From Strix aluco (Eukaryota; Chordata; Aves; Strigiformes; Strigidae), in NCBI RefSeq assembly GCF_031877795.1, contig NC_133943.1:11277001-11341000 (forward strand): a DNA stretch of 64,000 bases, written 5' to 3'. The position numbers and the translations under genes were made by a program. Shown here one piece after another: positions 23,965 through 36,814 of the stretch; position 1 is the first letter of the stretch; each line of letters begins with the position of its first letter. Under the pieces are notes generated by a model. That model was not told where the DNA came from. It did not search any database and saw only the letters and a program-made list of their open reading frames with translations.

Positions 23965-26450
23965 ATGAAAAAAACTCTTCAAAAAATTCCTTCTTTTTTT
24001 TTTTGACAGAATGCCATTTTCCCTATTATAAAAAAGCCAATAAAACACTCCCAGTAAGTGAGACGCCATCTTTATCAGTCACAGAGGGACAACAGCCCAG
24101 CAAAGAGCATGAGCAGATTCATGTCTGAAGCAGGGTGGGGGAGAAGATGAAGGGAAGTCAACCTCACCATACTAATCCTACAAACCAGAAAACCCAGTAT
24201 GCAGCCCCCATTCCCTCAGAATCTGCTGGTACTGATGAGCAGCAGTGGGTGGCAGCAGCACCAGCACATGCTGGGCTGGGGGCAATGCAATGGAGACCCT
24301 GGGAGCATCATGCCTGGCAGAGGATCCCATCGTGCCCTTGAGATGCCAACCAGTGGGGTGACCCCCCTCCAAGGGCAATGAGACCCAGCAGCTCCCCAGC
24401 AGAGATGTGCCACCTGCAAGGACCCTGAGCTCCACTCTCCTCCACCAGCCTGAAGATCTTTCAGGTCAATTCTGACATCTTTCCCCTGGGTGGGCAGGAA
24501 TGGCTGGAGATCACACTCATGCCAGCAGGGCAGAACACAAATTTGTCAGCCACAGCCATTGATTTAATACCCATTTCATCTGCTGCAGGAATGAAGCCAC
24601 CACACCAGAAATATGTTTGTACAACAAGGCTGAATTCCTCCCTCAGCTGAACACAGGCAGCTTTATCACCTAAGGATTCAGGTGATACAACTAGGAGGGA
24701 GAATTTGGTTCAGGTGTTAGCTGTGTGATAGCCTCCAAACCTTTCCCTTGCTTGCACAACCACTGCTATTTGTTCTGCTGTGTAATCAAGGCAAACGATA
24801 TGCAAAATGTGCAGCAATGAGCGGTCCCCAGAGGACATCTCTAAAAGCTCAGCTATCTTTAGCATCATTATGGCTAGGATTTGGAAATAGCAAATATTCT
24901 GATGACTCTCTGCAAGGGCTCCTGTGCTCCACACAGACACTGCTGCTGCTGCTCCCATCCAGCACTCAGCTATTCTTGGTGAGTGCCCACAGAGCACAGC
25001 TGGCTTCACTCCTTTTCTTCCAAGGCTGCAGCTCTGTAGTGTTCAGGAAACAAAATACAAGGGACTCATCCTGCAACTTTTCTTGGTATTTTTCACAGCG
25101 GGTGAAAAATGGACCCCGCTTCTCTGTTAGTCCATGCAAGCTCAGCCCAGTTCTGGATAATACAGTCCAGTCCCACAAAAGCATGGCACATCCCTCATTT
25201 CAGGAGCACTACAGAGCATCAGATGAAGAATACACGCTGTGCTCTCCCAGTGCCAAGGGAAAGTGGTCACATCATGGTTATCTGATGATGAAAAAGTTGC
25301 TTGGAAAAGTTTCTGAGCGGAGTCTTTCTATTTGAGTAGAGCGTCCCAGCCTTGCCATCCTGCCTTCTGTTTTGAACAAACAGCTCAAGCGTAAGGTGCC
25401 ATGCAACTGGCCCCAATGTTTTTGTACCTTTGGCAAATTTTAAATTGGTAACAGCTGCTAGAAAACTAGCAGGGATGTTTTACAGCTTGCTGACAATGCC
25501 AGATTCTGCAGATATTACAGTCCGTACTCAGTGGCATCTCTGGAGTATTCTGTTTTTACAAGCATTTCCCAACACACCACCAGGAATGCATAAGAACTGC
25601 TCACATTTACGCCATCAGGGATCAGGGATAGTTTGTCCCCTTCCACAGTTGGCCCAGACATGCTCCCTGCACTGCAACCAGCCCATCAGCATGAGCTTGG
25701 CAGGGAAGTGCTGGTGTCTGTCCTCACTGAGGGTTTTACGGTTGGTTCGGGGCGCCGGCAGTGCACCTGTTATCAGACCTGGTACTCCCTCACTTGAGAA
25801 GTTATTTGTCTTATCAAGGGATGATTTGCTTGTTTAGAAAAGGAGATTATAATATTTATTTCACAGCAGAGGTGGGAAGCATTATCAATCATTACTTAAG
25901 CAACTGAAGGTTTTTATTTGGATGAGACTAAATAAGTGTGAAATTATAGAGGGGATAAAAACAGATTAAGGGGTGCCTGTTAGTCAGAAATGACTCCTGG
26001 TGGGCTGGGAATTTTTCCAAGAGGCTAAACATAACTTGACTTGAAACACCACAAAGCAAGTATCTTGTGCTATCATAGCACTCCCTGTGCTCAGAGTCAG
26101 CAGCTCCAGCAATGGCTTAGAAACCTGCTGCCTGACCTGCTGTCTGCAGGTCTGCATCTGATGACAGGTTTAGCAACCACACTCAGCTGTCTCTGGAAGT
26201 GAGACTTCATCGGTCCTTGCACCTGGCCGAAGAGTTTCACCCAGAGGAAGCGGAGACGTGCCTCAAACCCTGCTTGCTATCAGGTCTGGCACTGCCGTGA
26301 ACTATCACTTTCAGCAGCTTCTTATCACAGGTCCTTATCATGGATCCACCACCTCTGGGACAGTGCTCAATGTTTTTAACAAAAGTTATCATCATTCTGA
26401 AAAAAAAGTATCATGTTCCTTCTCTGTGTGCTGTCGCAACAGTGTTGCTA

Positions 26451-26468
26451 CATCCCTTTAAAGGGATG
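26451..26468. repeat. Perfect 18-base palindrome
   Basis: catccctttaaagggatg equals its own reverse complement. There is no spacer and the symmetry does not extend outward. No function is implied. Confidence 0.85.
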
Positions 26469-29400
26469 GTGTTCAAGTGCATCAGTACACTTTATCAACA
26501 CACTTTTTCATTCTTTACCTCTTGAACTCATCTTAGGAGGTTTGGACAGGGGTGTCAGGAATGTCCTTTCCATTAGGAATAAGATAATGCCACCTTTTAT
26601 CTACCACAAAGCCCCGATACTATATTTCTTGGACATCACATGTCTCAAGGGTGGCAGCAAATCAGAAAGTACAGACTATGCACACTGACAGGGAATAATA
26701 TTTCTTTAAAAACAAAATAATCTCAGCATTTTATTTTCTTTCCCTCAATTTGCTTGAAAATTGTGCAACAGACAACTATTTAAGATCAGATAACATACAA
26801 GCTGCAGTGTCAAATTGCAAGACAGCACTGGATTACCTCTGGATTGGATGTTAAAAAGGAGACCTTGCTTATTTTTTGAAAGAATAAGGAAAAAAATTAT
26901 GCTGTAGAATATCTTGGAGGTCCTGGGACTTCTGGTTGTGTAACAACCAAAACTTCTCTTGAGTCATTATACCCTCCTCTTGCTAAGTTCTCATTTGTTT
27001 TCACACATATGACATACTGGCTTCCTACATCAGTGGGTAGGAAGATTGTACCTGCTTTATAATCCTGCTCCTCCTTCCCTCAAATAATTTCTTCCAAAAA
27101 AACCCTTTCAGGTAGTCAGAGTCTGCCCACGGAACCAAAGAGAATCACTGTCTCCTGACAATGACATATTGCCTATATTTTAGGAATGCTAAAAAAATCA
27201 GGGAGTATATTTACTGAACTGAACAGATCTGTATCTGGAATCCTCTTGATACGGCAAAGGCACATGGTGCCTGTGTTGAACAGAAACCTAACAACACAAA
27301 GTGAAATTCAGAATAAAGGGCACATTTTTTCCAGTTTTTAGGAGAAACTGAATTATGACACTCAAGGACCACTCCTCCCACCCAAAACCTCTTTATGTAG
27401 CTTTGCCCATGGAAAAGCTGTTTGCCTTCACGATGGGATTCAGGACCTAGGATGGATGCAGCACGCTCCACATGAAACAAAGGGTCCACAGAGCATGGGA
27501 ACTGCTGATGAGAAAAGCAAAGAGCGGGACAAGAGCCTGAACAGCAGCAGCCATGAATATCTGCCCTCCTCCTCTGCTGTTCTTGAATAAAAAAATAAGG
27601 GATTTTTTTTGGTCAGTCTTAGAAAGAAACAGGTTAGCACTTGGTTCTCAGGAGCCAGAGATGACTGCAGCTCATCTGCTCTGAATGGCCACAAACGCAT
27701 ACAAAGGCCTGTGACCCCTTCAGATCTCCTGTTCCTCCTTCCCTCAATCACTTGACACTGCAGTCACTGTCCTTGTAGGGTGTATCACAAGCTGGTGTTC
27801 AAGACATAATTAGTTGTGCCTTTTTCCATCCTAACACTTAAAATGTAATCCTTGAATCTCCTTAACGTAACGACCATGTTTCCGTCCAGAATTAGGAGGC
27901 TGGGACAGGAGTGATGGGATGGGCATGAGGATGGGGCACAGTTGGCCATGCTTTCCCATGGTCTCCAGGAGAGCTCTTCTCCCCAGGCCATCTCTCAGAA
28001 ACACGCTGGCCTGAAATAGTTGGAGCAACCCAGGAGCTGGATGCTGCCCTACAGTTCCCCCTTTCTGAGCTATACAACAGCCCCAGCATGACTATCCATC
28101 CCATCCAAAAGCAGGGTAAAACCAAGTGGTTCCTTGTTCCTTTACAACACGATCTGCTGGCAGGGAGGCAAAACCCCATCTTGCAGGCACTCAAGAAGCC
28201 CAGGAGCCCTTTCAGCTCCCAAGGACTGTGTCCTGAGGCTCTGCTCGGTGCCAGCACAATTCATGACAAGGGTTTATCTGGGACAACCAAGAACTTGTGC
28301 CAACAGAAATTGGACCCAGCTCAGAAAGGAGGGATCCCCCATGTCTGTAACACAACCCCCAGCACAACCAGGGATGTTTTCTCTGTAACGAGATCTTCTG
28401 ACTGCAGCAAAAGGGGACTCTGTTAGCAGTAACCAGAGTTGCCTCCCTCTGGCTTCCCCTTCTCCCTTTCCAATACAAGGGATGCCTTCTCGCCCTAAAG
28501 GAGCCCAGCACTGCACAGTCCTATTCTCAGAACCACAACCCCGGCCATTCCCACCCAGAAAGGGCTACTGCTTTCAAGGTCAAGTAACATCAGCCCTTTC
28601 TTCTCTTACAGCTCCTTAGCTCACTTTCAGCTCCCTAAGGACTATCCTGAATTTATCCAGAAAAGAACATGAGTTTAAGTGAGAGCTCACAGCCAAAACC
28701 TGTATTTTTTGACATAGAGAAACAAATACTAAACAAAAACTCTCCTAGTTGTTGTACAGGTCAATACTCCTCAAGAAACCAGATAATCAGGCCACCTTCA
28801 TCATTAAATAACCCACAGTATGAGCACTAATATATTCTATTAGCTTGGTGCTGCTAGAAGATGCTCCCCACCCCTTTCTTATCCTGGAAATAGCTTATGA
28901 CTGCAATTGCAAATTTAAAGAGAAGGGTTAGAAGTGGTGATGTTGACATAGGGGCTGATAGGCCAGTACAGAAATTGATGGGAAAATAAAAGAAGAGCTT
29001 AAAACTACTGCTGTAGCTCTCCCACAACTGGAAGTTTGCATACCTGCAAGATGAAGCAGTTGAGGTCAGAAACAGCCATCTGATGAGTTTCATTTGATCC
29101 TTTTTCTTACCTGTTTGGATGGCTTTCCACAATTTCTCTGTCTCATATATACTTCTTTTTTCCTCTGATAATCCCCTCAGGCTAGTCCAGAAGCGTCCAT
29201 TTAGATGTCCCTTGAAATAAGCACAATTGACTGACCCTCACCTGTTACGTGCATAAGGGTCATACACAAAGATACATTTACAACATTAACCCTTTTTGCC
29301 AAGCACAGCACTCCTTGCAGGATAGGACAGCACATTTGCAGCTGTTTGCCTTTCCTTCAGCTGTGTTAAAACCTGTCGTTTGTGCTTCCCAAGCAAACCA

Positions 29401-32125
29401 GACTATTCTGTGCTGCAGCCCTGAGCTCATGGTTGCCAATCCTTCTGCAAATTTTACCATATTACATCACTAAGAATTAATGCTGATGGCCCAAATCTTT
29501 GCAAGTCTTGGAGCAGACTCATCTTCCCCCATGTTCTTCTTACCCCCAGATCAAAAAGTAGTTAGAAGAAAGGAAAGTGCAAGCCTCATGGCTAAGCTTC
29601 GATAAATCTGCTATCCAAAAACTGTGGAGCAAGATCCCAGCATTCTCAGAGGTCTCATCCTGACACTGAAAGCATTTAAGTGGCAGGAGGGGGGAGCCCA
29701 CAGAGCACTGGGTGTATGTCTGGAGCACCGCAGTCAGCTGTCACTTCCTCTCTGCCTTGGCGAGACAGACCAGCACGTCCCATTGTCTGCTGGGACCACA
29801 GAAATATTCATCCTGCCACACAGCACATCCCAACTGGATTCCCGAGACACTTCTCCCACTCCATGCTGGCTTTGGAAGTTGCCAGTAAAACAGAGGAAAC
29901 CCGTGGTAAAAAACAAACTGACGCCACCCAGAAAGAGAAAATTAACAATGTCCCCAAGGAGGTGGCTCAGAGGGGACCTGGCATTGTATAGATAATAGGG
30001 AGGAACAAATGGCAAACCATAGTTTAGCCCATAACATCCATTCCAAGATGGACTAAGCATTTACGCTGGCTCACATCAACCTCCCTTTGGCACTTGGCAG
30101 TAAATAAGAAGCAACTGCAATAGCCCTGTGCCCTTTTGAATGTAGAGCTAGATCACTATGTACTAAGGGAACCGTGCCACCCATTGCCAATTAATCCTGC
30201 TTTAAGGGCCCTACAAGGAAGAACCCCTACAAAGTAATGAGAAATTTATACTAAACAGAAGGCTCTTTTCTAAAGGGGCAGTTATACTCTGAGGGGAAGC
30301 AGGAAAACACACATGGGACTGCTAGAAGTTTCGTGCTGCCTGCTTGGTACTTGGAGTCCTATTTTCACATTTTTATAATTATCACATAATGCATAATGTC
30401 ATACAAACCAGGAGATGTCAGCTCTGTGCAGAACCAAACCAAACACGGGAAGGCACTGCACGCTCCCCGCGGGGCCAGTCCAGCCCTGGGCTGCCCTTCC
30501 TGGCCCCATCCCATGAACACCAGCCATGTCCCCCTGCGCCCCATGCTACCCCGCTGGAGGTAGCACAGCCCTGCCTAGCGCAAAGCTGCTCCTGCCCTCA
30601 TGACGGCACTCATCTGCAGAGGATAAACCCCTCACGCAGCATCTAGTGGGTTTAAATGAGGTGTCAGAGACTTAGGTGGGTCACACACTCTCTTGGACAC
30701 TCACCAGCCTGCAGAGTCAGGTTTCCAAGTCAGGCATGTGTGCTCTGAGCTTTCTGAATTGAGGGAGTCCAAACACAGCCAGCCTTGAGGTGCCCTGCAG
30801 GGTCTGGCCAGCACCCTGTCCTCAGGGCACACGCTCGTCCTGGCAGGACACCCATACTCTGCTTTTCTGCCTGTCTCCAGGGCTGACGCATGACCCTTCC
30901 CAGGACACAGCCTTGTGAAATCCCTGAGATGAAAACTCCCCTTCTCAGGGATATGGGATAACTGAAGCTTGTCACACAAGCACTTTGCAAAAGGTTAATT
31001 AAAAAAATACCCTCTCTTTTTCCCCGCCCCCAGCTATCATAAGAATGCCTTGCCACATGGATCAGCCAGACAGTGCCTGCCATCTCTGCCTCGCTTGCCT
31101 CCCCACTCCCAATGGCTGTGTCCTTTCAGAGCTCCAAGCTCCCTCTCCTGAGGGTCTCTCCCCAGGGCACCCCTCTGGCCCTATGTTCCCCCATTCAGGG
31201 ATCTTCTGTTCTCCAGTCCCTCTCCCTGCAGCCCCCCTTCCCAGTTCAGGCACCTTCCTCAGTGTCCCCTTTGCTCTGCTGCAGCACAGGCCAGCAGCTC
31301 CCTCGGTGATAGTCATTTTTTTGAGATAGGCCAGATAACATGGGACTGCGACTTCATAAATCCTGGGAGATTTGCTCTGGACTAATGACAGAGGACAGAG
31401 GCTCCAACTCCACGGAGTACCTGTGGTGTGTCCTCCCCAGCCTGATGAGGCATCCCACACACACCCGCTTTGGCTCCAGCATCCTAACACAGGCATGTTC
31501 CTATCATCAGGTTCATTCACACAACAGTCACAGCTATGTTTTTCCATATTAAAAGGGCATACATATGCTTTTCATCCTCACACTTGATCCCAACAAGTCA
31601 ACCTTTGCTTTGCTATCAGAACTAGTTGGCTGAAAGTCACTCTGCAAAGCCTGCAGCAGTATGTGATCGAGTTTAGCCATGACTAGCAAAAGGCAATAAC
31701 ATTGAGAGATTTTTGCAGCAGATCCTGTTGAGAATAGAAGTTATCCTGAAGAGAAAGCTTTCTCCACAACTGCATGAAAATGTCTTTGTTTCTTCAGAAC
31801 CAAAAGGTATTGTTCTCTCCCCTGACCCCGACCTGCAAGATACTTTGCCAAGCCAGACAAAATTAGAGTGCCCTAGTGCTGTGGGGCAAGGATGAACAAG
31901 AGGGAGGAACAGAGTATCATTTTTCCCTCCTATAGGAAAGTATTATACAAGTAACCAGCTGCGGTGGCGGGGGGGCTCTTCCAGGAGCACTGGCATGCTC
32001 TGCTGTTACTAGACTAAATGGGCTTCTCCATCCGAAGTTTCTTTACAGAAAAGCTGTACAAAGTAAATATATTCCTTCCAAGGCCAAACCCCTTCCAGTG
32101 CCAACTCTCAGCTCAGAGCAGATGT

Positions 32126-32262
32126 CCGCGGTCGGGCTGCAAAGCCCCCGAGGAGCAGGGGGTCTGCCCTGGCCAGGTGTCCCCGTCTGCGGCGCAGCCC
32201 CTGCGGCAGCGTGGGCTGGAGGCAGCTGGTGGAGGCTGGTGGTGTCAGACAGCAGCACGCTA
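32126..32262. promoter_or_regulatory. Orphan CpG-rich patch in the gene desert
   Basis: About ten CpG dinucleotides occur in roughly 140 bases with high GC, against CpG-poor surroundings on both sides. No exon is recognised beside it. It could be an enhancer, an unannotated promoter, or simply a GC-rich patch. It is shorter than a standard CpG island. Confidence 0.35.
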
Positions 32263-32339
32263 ATGAACTGAGAAGCAGCAGAGGAAATTCCTCGCCGAGG
32301 AGATGGGAATACAACCACCACGCAATAAGGGGCATTTCA

Positions 32340-32405
32340 GTCCCTTAGTGTGAAGCCAAAGAGTTGCTGCGTAACCTTGGGTAAGTGGCTTAAATTTTTA
32401 AGAGG
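32340..32405 (+). repeat. MIR-type SINE relic (core fragment)
   Basis: 'gttgctgcgtaaccttgggtaagtggctta' closely follows the MIR core (ttgctgtgtgaccttgggcaagtcactta). Only about 65 bases are recognisable. Confidence 0.6.
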
Positions 32406-32968
32406 CAGGGTTGAGCAGCACAGCGGGTCTCTGAGGAAATCAGCTCTATTACTGGCTTTGGGAGGGAGTGTCCTTTGTCAGACAGAGAAAGAAAATGTGA
32501 TTTATTATTAGAGATGTGTTAGAGAAAGAAACGGGATTCAGCACTGCTAAGGTTGCTTCTAAGCCTGAAGCAGGAAAAAGTTCGAGGCTGAGTTAGGACC
32601 CCTCCTCCTGTACCATGTGTGAACTGATGAAGATTGTCTTAGGAACTTCTCCCTGTTCCTCCAACACAGATATCATCACTGCTTGCAGAGTGCTGTGCAC
32701 TATTCAGAGATGCAGCATAAACACCAAAGCACCAGTCTCTCACTTCAGGGAACCCAAGATTTCACGTGATCCCAAGTGAGGAGTGAATTGTACAGAAATC
32801 CATCTTGATGCAGATAAAACAAGAGGCCAGTTCATTCACAGGACACATACAAAGGGAGAAAGCCATCAGTCTGTACAACAATCTCTTTTTTGCTGCTTTT
32901 AAGAAACTTGCAATGTCAGGCAAAATTGGAGCTTTAAACCAACAGCAATGAAATCGCCTTTCACAAAA

Positions 32969-33002
32969 AACTCTGCCTGCATCTGAACTCTGCCTGCATC
33001 TG
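32969..33002. repeat. 17-base perfect tandem duplication
   Basis: The unit aactctgcctgcatctg occurs twice head to tail with no mismatch. This is probably a recent small slippage duplication. Confidence 0.9.
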
Positions 33003-34239
33003 GTGGCTGAGAACATTGCCAAGGCTTTAACCCTCTGATATTACAGAAAGAGATATTGATGAGTGCCCCTCTGGCGAAGGAAACCAAATGGTGTTTTTAA
33101 CTTCAGTGGATTCTTTACAGATTTTCAATTCCTTAGCAAGGCTGTTGCTCCAGACTGGGGTGTAATTGAGATGCATTAGCCACTCATTCAAAAACTTTCC
33201 CAGGAACACATGTGCACACACACAGACTATGCATTCAGATATAAATACATACCGTACCTGCACATGCATTAAGCTGCTGTCATGGGCTGTCTGGACATTT
33301 CCACTGCCAGCTCGGCTGCTCAGTCAGTCGCGGCACTCAACGCTGCCAGCTCAACATGACAAATAGAGCAAACATAGAAAACCAGCTCATCACTGCTGGA
33401 TATCTGACCACAGCCACAAAAAGCAGAAGATGGTCTTTTAAGGACCAGTCCTCATGAAAGACAAGGACACTGAGTGTTTTTACCCCATCAGAGATGGTGA
33501 ACCTCTTAAAACCAACTCTTCTACAAATGAGTGCAGCAACTTGCTGATCGCCTGCCCCACCTCTTCATCCTGTACTGTCTCCTCACTGGAACAAGCTGTG
33601 CCCAGCACAGCTCCCTCCAAAATCTTCCAACCTCCTTTATTATGTTAATCTTGACAAAAGGCCAAATTCCATCAGTATAGTCGGATCCTATTCATAGCGT
33701 AGCATCTATTGGGATGAAGAAAGTGTATCCTTGAAGGGTTTCAGTTGCACAAGGACATGAAGCCATACCGTTGATCTGAGCACACCTTAGCTCTGAAAGG
33801 CTGGGGTGCTATCCAGATGCAGCTTCTGAAACTCCGATTAACTGTGGGTTTTAAAGGACAGACGTCACTCAAAAAATGTCTGTTCTGTGCAAGCATTGTT
33901 CTCTTACAGACTAGAGAAGACTAGGGTCAGCTGTACTGGAAACCTTTTAACCTTTAATATTAAAGACCAACTCTAGTGGTTCTTTTAGCCTAGGTAGCGT
34001 AAATGGCTTACATTATAGGTCTCTAATAAGAGGCAAAAGGGGGTGTAAACCCACCCTTTTAGAGTCCTATATCAAGGTAAGAAAAATCATATCCTCCTCT
34101 TATGAAAAAGAGTGTAACACAAGAATTTCCAAGGATTACTTCCATCTCTGAAGGAATGATCCATCATTGAATTCTAAAGCACTTTATGAGAGCTAAACAT
34201 CTACCACACAGCATCCACCTCTGTCCATCTGCAGCAGGG

Positions 34240-34380
34240 AGAACTAATACACAGAAAAAGAAACTGATGCACAAAAATCTTATGATTAGTATTGGAAAAC
34301 ATAATCCTGTAACCAAACCAGTATGGCAACCTAATGACTTGTGTTCAAGAAAAGTCTCTTCAGCAGGAGAAATCATACCC
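34240..34380 (-). repeat. Possible MIR relic, reverse orientation
   Basis: 'cacagaaaaagaaactgatgcac' resembles the reverse complement of the MIR 3' core (acagatggggaaactgaggcac). Later positions fit poorly, so the call is tentative. Confidence 0.35.
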
Positions 34381-36785
34381 TTTCCTGGAGAAAGAGGGAA
34401 AACTGATTCTTAAGGGAACTAAAGCTTTTTGGACATGGAAATAAACAGTTTACAACCTTCCATTGACAAAACCTCACAAATCTAAGCAGAAAGGCTGATT
34501 AAAAGATTGTAGAAACAGTAAAATTGATAAACAGAGAGAATTTTATCAGCTTTGTACAACAGTCAGTGGCCAAAATGTTAATCCAAACTTTTAAATGTTT
34601 ATTTTAAACATCTTTCAGAGGTCCTCAAAATTTTGCTATCAGTTTGAGGTCCATCATTTTATTTCATTTACATTGTCCTCCCCACACACAGCCCTTTTAA
34701 TGAACTGCTAGAGTTGCTTTGTCTTTGGCACACGATGAAGTCTTACACGGCCAAATGTCTTCAGAAGTCTACGCCCAGCTTAATTTGAAGGTGTTTTATC
34801 TGGACATTCAGCCACCAACCCACTTGCTCTTCAAAGAAGAGAGAAACTGGAGGTCAAACTGGCTTATTCAGAGAGGAAATAGCTTACTCTGAAGCAGCCA
34901 GTGAAGTGACCACTTTGATTACCTTGATGTAAAATAACAGGATTTGGCCCAGTCATTATTTTTCCACCAAGCATTTCACAGAGGCCAAGGAAAGCAGTAG
35001 TTATATCAACTTGAGGCAACTATCAGGTCACCAGGCATCTTTCCCTTCCAGGTCTCCAAAGCACTGCAGGCTTGGAAGAGCCCCTGTGCAGGTAGGGCAA
35101 CTGCAGGCCTCCGATGTGCATGTGTTGTGCTAGCCTCACTTCAGGCATCTGCAAAAACAAAGGAAGAAGCTTTGTCTTTCATGGGAAATATCAGGGGAAC
35201 CAAGAAAGAGGTTGCAAATCTGCAAAAGTCACCTCTCAATGTTCACGGGCTTTACTTCAGCTGCTACCTGCTCTTTCCCCACACAGAGCACCTGCTCCCT
35301 ATGTGTCTTCAAGCCATAGATACAGAATTTTCCAACAAAAAGCAAACCTACAGTCAGTTATTCCCTCTGAAATCAGTATAACTTCAGGGAGGTCAGGACG
35401 CTGTTTTCCTTCATGCATTTCCAACAGGTTCTCCACTCTTACCTAGGATCAGGACACCACAGCTACTCTGAATTTCACAGCAGTTGCTCACCCAAAACTC
35501 AGGTCTGCCTGCTCCAAAAGCACACACCTGCCCCACTCACTGTGCAAGCTGATTCTCCTCGGCCTCGAGCATGATGGAGCCTGTGGGACACAGATGAGCA
35601 ATTTGGACCATATCCCACAGAGAGCAATAATACTTCTAACCATTAATTAGGTGCATTTGTTACTGAAAATGATGGTAAAGTGATTAAAGTTGATGAAATA
35701 ACAAAAGAAAACCTCTGAAAACAAGAGTTGCTGCCCAACCCTCACCTTTGCAGTTTGAGCACTGCAGATGTTCTGCCCAGCAGTCTAGCAGAGGTCAGGT
35801 CTGCAGTGAAATGCCCCTTCCCATACAAAAGCCGAATCTCATCATCATAGTCAGAAGGGAGTAGGAGTATGGACAGTCTGACTTGAACTAAGCTTTGGAA
35901 ACCTGAGAAGATCTAACAGGATTAGTCAGTGGGTAACACAAAACCCAAAAGCCACAATTACCAGCCAAGCAGCAGCCACTCTGCCCAAATTGCTCTCAGC
36001 CATCCCAGCCATTGTATTTGTGGGAAACGCCAAGCAGAGAGCACCTGATCCCTCCAGCTACCCCAGAAGGCAGCTCCCGGCTGGCTCTGCCCAGGGAAAG
36101 CAATCCACAGGTTTTCAGCACTGGCATCTCTTGAAATACTTGTCACAGGGTGGGCAGTGGAGCAAGGTGGGAGAGAGTCTGACATACACAGAGTTAAAAA
36201 CCCTTAGTGAAGGGGAAGGGAAACCAGCCCATATTTGTGCCTATTCCTGGATATTAAAGAGCCTTTTAGGCATCTGAGATATTAGGGATCACACTTGCTT
36301 GATGCACAAGAGATGCTTTGAAATGGCTACAGCCCTTTTATTCACATAAACTCCCTCTGAGTTGCCTTTTCTTCTCTTCGGGCAGAAGTTTACACCAAGG
36401 TTTTATTTGGCTTCAGGGCAAACATGATGCTTTGCAGGAAAGCACTGTCAAACAGACCTCTCTCCTAGACAAGTAATTATGAGAACAAATAGCTCCTTCT
36501 TAACCCACAGGGGAGTCTGCCAACCCCTCTCTCTGCTATTCTCGGCTTCCTGGCTTATAAAGGGTTACGTGCACTCTAAATGAATGGCTTGTCCTTCTCG
36601 GGCTGGTTGGGAAGCTGAACAGATTTCAGCTGGCAGCGGGGCAGAGCTGTGCTGCGGATACTCACTGCAGGTTACCCTGTAATGGCAATAGGAGACATCC
36701 TATGCCCTCCCAAACAGGACTCTGGCAAGTACAGAGTCGTGTTGCAGCATTGCAGAGCAGGTTTAGAAGTGTCAGGTGCTCCAGG

Positions 36786-36814
36786 AAAAAAAAAAAAAAG
36801 AAAAAAAAAAAAAA
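36786..36814. repeat. A-rich homopolymer (A14-G-A14)
   Basis: A simple poly-A run interrupted by one G. No retrocopy or SINE body was recognised immediately upstream. Confidence 0.9.

Larger units (their letters stand above)
20566..32339. other. Intergenic DNA, no gene recognised
   Basis: No recognisable coding exon was found. It contains a possible ancient repeat scrap at 21010-21065, a G-run of six plus nine Gs split by one C (23949-23964), a perfect palindrome at 26451-26468 and a possible MIR 3' scrap near 25835-25900. A compact CpG-rich patch lies at 32126-32262. The rest is unremarkable AT-moderate DNA. Confidence 0.45.
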
